A stretch of DNA of 64,000 nucleotides from contig JAVTVY010037006.1 of the NCBI GenBank assembly GCA_036873755.1, positions 62,001 to 126,000 on the forward strand. Direction: 5' to 3'. The stretch comes from Hanleya hanleyi. Its lineage: Eukaryota; Mollusca; Polyplacophora; Lepidopleurida; Hanleyidae. The notes beneath the pieces were generated by a model that was not told the DNA's origin, ran no database searches, and was given only the letters and a program-made list of their open reading frames with translations. Within the stretch, counting starts at the first letter, position 1. Every line of letters begins with the position of its first letter. Below, piece after piece: positions 54,801 through 64,000 of the stretch. A program made the translations under genes and the position numbers.

Positions 54801-57800
54801 GCTGGTCTTCCCCAAATGTGTCTCATGAAAATATCCATCTAGATGCGGAGAGGAAATGGGTTGTTGTTGTTGATAGGATTAAATGTTAAGAAGCAAGGAA
54901 TAGATCTGAATTCTGATGGAGTTCGGCTATACATGTGAGTTCACCATGAAAATAGAGGAGATCATAGAGAGTGCATGGTCAGATATGAATGGTGAGACGT
55001 TGTGACTATGACAAGTCCCTCCCCCGCCCTGTGTGTCCATTTCATAACAATTACCAGTACATGTGTAATGGTGTGAGGGAATCCGTGATCACCACAGGTG
55101 GGTCAGAACAAACATGGCTGCCTGCCCGCCAGCGCCCGACCTGTATGGATCGGTGATCGAAGCCCGACCCATTAAGAGCTCGGCCACGGCTATGAATACA
55201 TCAGGTTAACTCGTATACCTTGGACCTCCCCCGCAGTACCTCCCAAAGGCGAACGTCCCTCACTCAAGAGCTGTACCCTGAAAAGTCCCTCCCAGTGCAT
55301 GTGTCAGCTTCTCTGATCTACTGATATATTTACTGAATTTGTCCTCAGCCACTGGCGTCTAACTGGCTGTAGAGTGATATCCCCCCTAAAGACACTTCTT
55401 AGCTGTTTAAATTTTCCCCATAGACACACAGATAAACAGGGCTAAAACAAGTGATCAGCCGGCCCTGTCCATAGATCAAGGTATAATCTAGGGCGAATCG
55501 GAGGAAACTTTAACTAGCTTGGTAACTTGATTTTTACCTGACAGAGCCTCAAGTCCGGAGACAACCATGTGTGGTGACTTGATTACAGGTATAAGTATAA
55601 AACTCCATGATTAAGTAGGACAAAACTTTCTCATGGTTATGTTCCATGGTGGGGCTCGGAGCTGAAAAAGTTTCAATAGTCAATCTAAATAGTCATCCCT
55701 TATTACAGTACCGCCACTGTCACAGCCCCTTAGGGAGTACAAGAGTTCCTCAATGTTCATCCAAGGGGAACCAGCGGGCCAGTTCGTCAATATACACGCC
55801 TGCAGGGCCTGTCGCAGTATGCACTAATGCTGTGTTACATAGTCACACAGACTCGACCACTTGATAAGCCAACAGGTGAAATGGCTGGTGTATAGACCAC
55901 TAATGAGTGGACATCCACAGACCGGGCTAAGCTATCTGCCAGTAGGTAGGACATCTAAAACAACACAGGTCAGATCTCTAGGCGAGAGAGGGGTACAAAT
56001 CCAATCAAGGCCATCCACGGGGAGAGGTGAAAATTAGGTCTTACCTGCGCTGCTGTCCCCCATCCCTCATTACTCCATCCTAGACACATTCTTATTTTAA
56101 TTTCTGCCACTGACTAGGGGTATTCAGTATATGGGCACGCCTCGTAGGCCAATAGAAGCAGTGTCTTTACAAGCTATGGGGTATTGTTCTCACCCGGCCA
56201 GGGGTCAACCACCAGGCTTGCTAAACTCATTTACAGGCCTGCCCCTTGTCTTTTATCCTCAATGACACTAAACCCGGGCCCACCGTTCATTTTCACCAAC
56301 GGGTTTTGGGGAGAAGAAAGAAACCGCAATGAATGCGGCACAGGTTTTTTTTCCCAGCATAACAACATCTCTGATCAGGCCTTAATTGTCTACACATATA
56401 TACAGTGGCATAGAGCGAAAATATTCAAATGTCAACCCCAACTTATGAGTCAGACATTAGTCTTGCATTGGGGGTTCACAATGAACTTACAGTTGAACGG
56501 GGGGACTTCTCAAGGCATCTCCGATTAAAATGTGAAAGGCATTTTATTGCCGCGAATGGAAGGACTAAATAAAGAAATCTAGTAAAGAGAATAAAGAAAC
56601 TAAAAACTTTTCCAAAGAAATGAAGCGGCATGCATACCAAGGGACCATAAGCTTACATTTACTGCGCATATTTGCACAAGCTATTATACAAAATGAACAC
56701 TTGTTGCCATGGGTAACACAAAGTCTGTCACAAAAAGTCCCCTGTTGGAAAAACATAAAGAGAAAAAGACTTGACCCATGGGGGCAGGTAATGAATACAT
56801 CCCCGTAATGAGACTAAGAGCGCCCGTCTTGATTTTCTATTGAGACCCTGAGTGATTCCTCCCCTCGTGATTGGTTTCTCTTTAATAATAGCGGTGAGTG
56901 CAGTGTCTCGGCAAGGTGCAAAGAGTGTCTAAAACAGACAGCTATGCAGGGCCACGATGCAGACTGATGACCCTTTCAGTCAGTCAATCCCACCGCTGCC
57001 ACCGATTCGTCGTCTAAGATAATGGCTGAAGGTAAAGCCACTTTATGGGGTGTGAAAAGAGGCTCACAAATATAAGTTTTTGTTTGCGACTTGCTACATT
57101 GTTCTCTCATCTTGTCTGGGCCCAAGATTTGGGGCCCACGTATTTGTTTACAGGGAGGACTGCTCTCCCCGGTAACTATCAATGGCAAATGAAGAGCTGA
57201 TTAGTTCTTGAAGGTCTCCCATCAGTGCAGTGGACTTCCTGTGAATAAAGCCTCTGTAGAAAATCTTCGCCAGCCTTTGTTTAGATTGAGTTTGTTTGAC
57301 ACACAAGCATGCACTGCACTACTAACAAACACAAGCGCGGAAAATAAGAAGAGGGGGGAAAAAGAGAAGAAAAAAAGGGAAGAAGTAAAAAAAAGAAGAA
57401 AAAGAAAGGAGAATCCAGGGGATATCTCGTTTCAATGTGGTTGTTTCTCACTTCCCAAATTCGTCGCCATATATGCCTATTGATTAAGATAGGCACGTGG
57501 AAGGGATCAGGCATGATTCATAGGAACTATGCCCAAAGAAAACAACGCTTCATTTCCAAGCTCTTGTTCTTGCCCCAATTAGCGGAGATGCTGTTATTCT
57601 AGGAGTGGAGCTGCCAAGTTCCTATGCTCATGCCAATACAATATAATCATACAACTCATATGACTGCCACATGTGTGCAGTCGAGCTCAATCTCACTTTT
57701 TTCCACATTTATTTTATTATTTTTTTCTCCCCTCTTCCATTTCGTGTATATCTTGAGCAGAAATCTGTAAAACATGTTAGTACAACTTTGCAACACAAAG

Positions 57801-59242
57801 CGCCATGCTGTTGAGTCGAAATACATCGCACATGGTCCTAACAGGCTATATTACTCATATAAAACAAATATAAGCCAACTGAAAATTCTACTCAAAATTT
57901 ACTGCAGAACAATTGTTAAATAATAAGTTCAATATTAATACAATTTCTTCAATTGTTGATTGAGAATTTTATCCAGCCTGGAAAAGATTTAGATGTGATC
58001 AGATGAAAGCTGTCAAAACTTTATATTTTATATCAAAATACTGCCAGAAGTTTTAAAAATATTTATATTGTTTGTTTTAAGTTCTTAAAACTAATAAATA
58101 TCAGTCCAATTTAAGACAGACAATATTCTCAATGTAGAGCCACTGAATAACTTTAAAATGTTACATAGTGTGGTAACTCCAACTAATGACTTAAAGTCCA
58201 TTTTGGTATTCAAAATTTCGACATTTATTGGGTTATTTTCAATAACATGATTTAATTGTTTATTGCATGTCAGAATATTTATTCGAACAATGACTGAAAT
58301 TCCTTATTTTCATTTAGTATGCAGAGAAGATTACTTTTCATCAACTTTTCAAGATCGTATAAAAAATAACAAAATAAATTTCTGACTTCCGTGGGAGAAG
58401 TTGGAATGCCCCACCCTCCCTGCCTCCCATTAACTGTGCCTGTCATAATGTCGCACCTTGTCTGTCACTGCAGGAAAGATGTTATCACCTGTTGTTGCCA
58501 TAGCAACCTGTTCTCGTTAGTGGGTAGTCTAGCACTGATTGTTTTAACAACACATTATACCTTCACACTTATTATGGTATTCCAACATACATGTACAGCT
58601 TCAATGAAACCCTGCTAATTTCTATGCTATCGAGATCTGCTACATGTAACTTCATATATGTGGGAATTTCAATGAAGTTGAATCCTGTGAGATTCAATAT
58701 ATTGTCCTAAGTAATTTATATGTCTTGATAATCGTACTAATCCCACTATCCCACTTAAATTCTTAAACAAAATATTCAACCAGGTGGACCAACAGGTACA
58801 CTGATGCCAGTGCTTGAATTTGTGGTTCATACTTTCCCTCTTCTTCCTATGGCTACAGTATGGAGAATATTTCTAATCACTGGTAACTGTACTATTTATC
58901 AACGGTTAAGTCTGTCCCAAGATGTAGAAATTGGTAGAGAAGAAGATTGCAAACCACGAATGTAACCCAAGAGTCACGTGTCAATGCATCTGTCAGTTTG
59001 CCCCGGCACACATATTGTCTATGACTTATAGTGGGAAAGAGCGATTGATAAATATGGTAAAAAACACTGTAATAATTTTATCTCAGGATGTCCATTTTTC
59101 ACCCCGAAACGATTACAAAACATTAATGTACTGAAAGATGGGATATATTGTATCCCAGTTGAAAGCAGACTGATTAAATAACATATCAAGGCGAACTTTT
59201 GAAATAAATAGATAGACTGTTACTTTTCTTCCTTATTTAAAC

Positions 59243-59323
59243 AACAATAATTTGGGGATAGGGTTAATAATTTTTACTATTATGTTACATAAAAATTATT
59301 AACCCTATCCCCAAATTATTGTT
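59243..59323. repeat. Perfect 34-bp-stem inverted repeat
   Basis: The arms 59243-59276 and 59290-59323 are exact reverse complements (34 bp, core TTTGGGGATAGGGTTAATAA) around a 13-base loop. The RNA of either strand would fold into a long perfect hairpin. It could be a very short MITE or foldback, or a source of small RNA. No target duplication is obvious. Confidence 0.9.
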
Positions 59324-60876
59324 TTACCAATAATACTTTGCAACCCAGTCCATTGCCTCGGCTGTAATTTGATCCCTGAAAACATGCACTTACAACCATC
59401 GAATTGAGTGGATACATTTTAGTGCTTGTCGACATCATTGTGGAGTGACTTGCCACACGTTTACACCCAGAAAATACATGAAAACAACATTCTATTTCCT
59501 CCATAAATACCTAGCATTTTAGTACTAATTAATGCATATACAATCCAGTAGTATTTCAAGGATGAAAGGACATGGAATCTTAGTGTGGTTTACTTCATAA
59601 ACAAGTAAACCTGTCATATACAGGACCCCACACATCTCCAGTTGTTGTTCTGTGATGCAATATTGCTATACATGTATATAAGATCATCAATAATATACAG
59701 ATGTGGTCACATATATATTATCATCGCTGCAACGTGTAAAATCTCAGCTCCATGTGTCTATATATACGTAAATCGCCAATCAACCATGTCAATGGTACAT
59801 TTCCAACATGAGCCTTACCTTCGCCAATGGCTGTGGTTATTTCCCCCATGTCTTTTTCTGCCTTCCTGGAATTGATGACCCACCAGTGCCAGTATTAATT
59901 GTGTTTCTGTGTGTGTGTCTATGTACATGCCTCAACCCACACCCTCAAACCCTGGACCTATCTTTGACACCTGTTAATGACCTCCACTTCCCCCATGACA
60001 ACTTCCAATCAGGGGACCCATTTCTATTGTCACAGCTGGCTCTAATTGTGCAAAGCTTTGATTGGTTATCTCCCGGGTTAATCAGAAGTGGGGCTATTCA
60101 AATGTTTTTGTCTCTCCCAAAGTTTGTGCTCAATTCGGAATAACAAAAGGCCCAATAATAGGCCTGGGCCCTCTTCAACTACAGCTATTGTATCCCTGGT
60201 GAAAACCAGTTCCTACAAGACTATCCAGGGTGAAAGGGAACCACACCAACTATTAAACTGTTAGAAAATGGGGGCCAGTATTGTCCTGAATTGCATAACA
60301 GTCTTTTCACTGTTAATTACCTGTGGAAATAAAATACCTGTCTTGAAGGCATTCTTCTACCTGATCAAGCAATCAGGCCGGACTGACTGCCCCCACTTTA
60401 ATAGCCCCTGTTTCAATAGAGGTCAAATGGACTAAAAGTTTAGTGTGTGTACATACACTTTGGTTATGTGATCAACTCAAATGTTTCAGGAATATAAAAT
60501 CAGTAGAATAAATTATTTATTACAGAAATACTATTTTCCCCTCAAGAGTTAAGCCGAAAACTGTAACTTACAAGTCGATTATTTTACTGGAAACAAAATT
60601 TATGTACAGGTATCCATCTAGGTTATTATAAATCTAGCTAATACTTTGCCAAAAAAAAAAAAGTTAAAAAGCTAAATAGTGTTTTTGAGACTGTCATTTT
60701 TGTTATACATTTGATAGTCCTAAAAAATATGCAATATCTCAGAATTGACTTGCAATACTAGAGATCTGAAACTCCATGAATTGCAGAAATGAGAACCAAA
60801 ACTGCATGTTAAAGACAGGAGAAAACCTTAAATCTGAAGTGTTACAGGAGGCTGAACATCAAGTTTTTCCATCAGA

Positions 60877-61096
60877 TACGGTAATTCCCCTAATAATTCA
60901 ATCACAGGAAGTTCACTTTTCAAACCTGCTATTCAAACACAGAGAAATAGTAACAATACCATTCTTCTTCCAAATTAGAGAAAAATCATATGATGACAAA
61001 ATGTGACACTTTGTAGCTAGTGCCATGAAGAATTTTTCCATATACAAGCCATTTTTGCTGCATTCCCGTGATCAAATTTTTAGCGGAATTACCGTA
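60877..61096. mobile_element. TACGGTAAT MITE, copy 1
   Basis: Begins TACGGTAATTCC and ends GGAATTACCGTA, with TA at both outer edges, as expected of a TA target duplication. The left end continues TAATAATTCAATCACAGGAAG, shared with the other copies. The 220-bp body is otherwise diverged. Confidence 0.75.
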
Positions 61097-61378
61097 GGTG
61101 AACTTTTAGTTTTTTGATGACAGCCATAAGGAATATTCTAGGTTCATTTTTCATTTCTCAATTGATATGATTGTTCATTTGTCTATAAATGTAAGTTTTG
61201 TGGTATGTAACGGGTGACTTCCGGTAAATGAAAGGTAACGATACCCCTTAATCATGTAAGTATCAAATAGTAACCGAGGTATGATCCAATGAGGTTCGAG
61301 TCTGTTTATGATCGATCCTAATGATTGTTCTAGGAAAGATTTTTGTTGTAAAGCCAACAACATTATGAAGCTACAATG

Positions 61379-61619
61379 TACGGTAATCCCTCCAATAATT
61401 CAATCACAGGAAGTGAAATTTCCTGGAGTGATCAAATTTATTAGAACAAGAAGCTGACAAAATGATCCAAAATCTTGCAGATGATCCATTATTTCTTCTA
61501 TATTGCAATGATTTTAGAGTGATCAAATTAAGTACCAGAACAGCCGATTGAATTTTGTCCCTAGAATTGGGGGCGATTGAATTTTGATAGGGGATTGAAT
61601 TATTACATGGATTACCGTA
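61379..61619. mobile_element. TACGGTAAT MITE, copy 2 (best preserved)
   Basis: TACGGTAATCC, four bases, AATAATTCAATC at the left are mirrored by GATTGAATTATT, four bases, GGATTACCGTA at the right. TA flanks suggest a Tc1/mariner-type target. Internal phrases (GGAAGTGAAATTTCC, GATCCAAAATC) recur in the two decayed copies in the last Zfhx intron. It is non-coding, 241 bp including the flanking TAs. Confidence 0.85.
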
Positions 61620-64000
61620 ATGCCTTTGTTGTGTGAAGTATGTCACAATACGGCATCCCACATCGATGTTGAATTTGACGTGACTGTAATCAGGCTCTGC
61701 CATAATGGGTCAGAATACGTTTTTTAAAACATGTTTTTTGCTGTGTAACAAAATCCACTTTTATGAATATGTTTTCCAGCAAAATGTATAGGGATATTTG
61801 CAAGGATGTTCAAAAGCAACGGTTTGCAATAGGAACCTGTTTAAAATAATGTAAGTACTCTTATAATTATAGATTTACATTTAACAAACCTGTTATTTCC
61901 AAATAAATGTACTCCTGAATTTAGTTTACATCCATATTATATTAGAGAAATAAATACAATAAATTATATGCGAAGGATGGAAATAAAAATCTGTTAAGAA
62001 TATCTGAAATAAATTAGCCTAATCTGTGAGCTTTGAAAATTATTTAAATGCTACATGTACATTTAGGTGCTAAAAACTGCTTTTACATTTTATTATTAGA
62101 TTTATTAGTTGATAATTAACATATTTATATTGCATGAGAAATCCAAAACAAATTGAATCCTCATTATTAATGATCCTCATTATTAATAATCATACTGTCT
62201 CTTAAATTTTGCCGGAGATAAAATCACCAAGGTTTTCTCATTAATTCATGTGTTTTTGGTGCTTATTTATCGGAGTTTAATTTGATAACAGAATTGTTGT
62301 GTCTGGGCATGGCGAAAAAATAATCATTAAGACAATGGTGTACATTTGTAGATTTTATGCTACTTAATTATAATATACATGTATATTATATATATTTTTA
62401 GATCCAATGTTTATAATTATGGAGAGTTCAAAGCTTTTTGTGTGTGTTTTATCATCAAGATTTATATCAATCAAATGTACAAAACAAAATATTAAATCTA
62501 CTCTCTGAAAGACAAATAACCAAGAAAATTACAAACGTTTTTTTTTCTCTCTAAATTTTCAGGTATTGAAATTGGTATAAGACTTGATTGAATTAACTGC
62601 CATATTATACACAAAAGGAGTTGCCTCCCTTTGTGCCAGATCCCTCCCAATTGGACAAATTTATTGAAAAAAAAGGAGACCAACTGAAGTATTCAACTCT
62701 TGCCATCAATCTCGGGAACAGTGTACAAATTGCATTTCATCTTCAAAAATAATATCCAACAAGATTCAAATTGCACTGACTATAAGCTTTCCTATCAGGA
62801 ACTTCCACAAGACAAAGCTAATCAAGTTGGGATAACAGTTCCTCTAAGATGGACCCATGGCAATATGGACTATTAACAATTGAATTGGATGAAGCCTGCC
62901 AACCACAACAAATTACTGGCAGAAACTTTAACACAGAGCAAAACAGTTCTAAGCAAAACCAGTGTTTTAGCCATCAAAAACATTCCAGGAGACAAAAATT
63001 CCAGAAACTTTGAGATATTAAAGATACATGTATCACAATTAAATTTTCAATAAATAAGTAAAAATTTGAACTTGGGAAGGTCTGGTTCTTTAAGCATGAA
63101 AGATTTTTTTCCATATTTCCCCATGTTAATCTTTAACCAGTGGCTCAGACAAGCAGCCATCTACATGTACCATGTGGCTCTGTCCATTACAATACTATAT
63201 CACCTGAATTGATTGGACTACAGATGAAATGATACATATATCTTTCATCACTCTATTTACAATCAATCACCACTTAATTGAAGGTCATCAACTTCCTACT
63301 CCAATAAATTTGATCACCCCATGTCTGTAAATGTAGCTGGGAAATTGTACTGCTGCAGTCAAATTATTAAAGCATTTAGCATAGGACTGGTCATTGAATC
63401 GTCACACACTGATAAAGCTCCCCTCCACAGTGTGAGAAAGCCCCATACCAGTGTAAAACACTTTAACCCTCATAAAACTCCCCTTAGCCATGTGGCTTAG
63501 CTGGCCATGTGGTCAGCTCACAGTGAAACTAACTGACCTCTGATGACCTCTAGGCCAGATCTATTCCACCACACAGACAGAGACAGTAGCTCTGCTGACC
63601 AGTAAACCACAGACCACTCCACAAGTTTCATTGACTGGACCAGCCCCCTTGGGGGGCTTCCAGAGGGTGATGATCACATTTCATCCAAAGAAACAGTCAC
63701 CATACCAGAAAGATACAGCAATTTTGTAAACAGCTAAGCTTGGAAAGAAGAAATAACTTGAATTCCAGTCAACAACTGGAACCCTGTCCAATAAACTTCA
63801 TAAACTCCATGCTGTAACACACCCCATGGTTTCACAATCAATACTTTCAAATGTTGCCATTGAATGAGACTGCAAGTTATTTTATACATTTATCCACGAT
63901 ATTCCGGACTCAATTTTCAATTTTGCAATTTTCAGTAATACTTTGATCGCAAATTAATGGTTCATGTAAAAGATGAATTAATGGGGGGAAAAAAATATAT

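Larger units (their letters stand above)
39801..64000 (-). other. Probable large 5' intron of Zfhx, no gene supported
   Basis: No frame in this 24 kb encodes a recognisable protein and no minus-strand phase-1 exon was identified. It contains the MITEs and hairpin listed separately, a poly-C run near 43610-43623, a poly-G run near 48016-48025 and a GA-rich run near 57340-57415. Short islands of balanced composition (about 44090-44230, 49850-49970, 55080-55210, 56850-57010, 59980-60090) are candidates for conserved non-coding elements, judged by eye only. A large first intron with such elements is typical of developmental regulators. Confidence 0.5.

Noticed and set aside
59808..60143. 111-residue plus-strand ORF
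   Set aside because: No recognisable family, hydrophobic low-complexity start and no splice or promoter context; probably chance.

Overview
The window is eukaryotic (animal) genomic DNA, most likely from a mollusc or another lophotrochozoan. It has spliced coding exons with GT/AG boundaries, AT-rich introns, a tRNA-derived SINE of the kind common in molluscs, frequent ACATGTA words and several short inverted-repeat transposons. No bacterial operon, rRNA, CRISPR array or confident tRNA gene was seen.

Region 1 (1-1906): host flank with short tandem repeats, a probable SINE relic, a palindromic repeat, a 274-bp MITE and a motif-rich stretch. Region 2 (1907-14866): a 12,960-bp Polinton/Maverick, a virus-like self-synthesising DNA transposon. 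It is delimited by long terminal inverted repeats starting AG and ending CT, and by a perfect 6-bp target duplication AACAGC. All of its genes read on the + strand: a small membrane protein, two tandem paralogous ORFs that I tentatively compare with PC4, a retroviral-type integrase with a chromodomain, a Ser/Thr-rich membrane protein, an A32-type packaging ATPase, two small virion-type proteins, a penton-like minor capsid protein, a glycine-rich core protein, the double-jelly-roll major capsid protein and an adenain-like cysteine protease. The protein-primed DNA polymerase B expected in an autonomous Polinton is absent. Most genes are broken by frameshifts, a stop or deletions, while the ATPase is open throughout, so this looks like a decaying, PolB-less copy. 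Its terminal repeats carry tandem arrays of CRE-ETS, DR1 and E-box-like motifs.

Region 3 (14873-21888): non-coding DNA, probably including the 3' UTR of the next gene. Region 4 (21889-39646, minus strand): six exons encoding the C-terminal ~2,453 residues of a ZFHX3/ZFHX4-type zinc-finger homeobox transcription factor, with four homeodomains and about 16 C2H2-type fingers. Every visible internal junction is phase 1, so each internal exon could be skipped without loss of frame. Region 5 (39647-64000): about 24 kb with no supported exon, probably a 5' intron of this gene. It holds MITEs, a perfect 34-bp-stem hairpin and several stretches that look like candidate regulatory elements.

The host gene is intact over 7.4 kb of coding sequence in the same assembly. 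This argues that the many lesions in the Polinton are real decay and not base-calling error.
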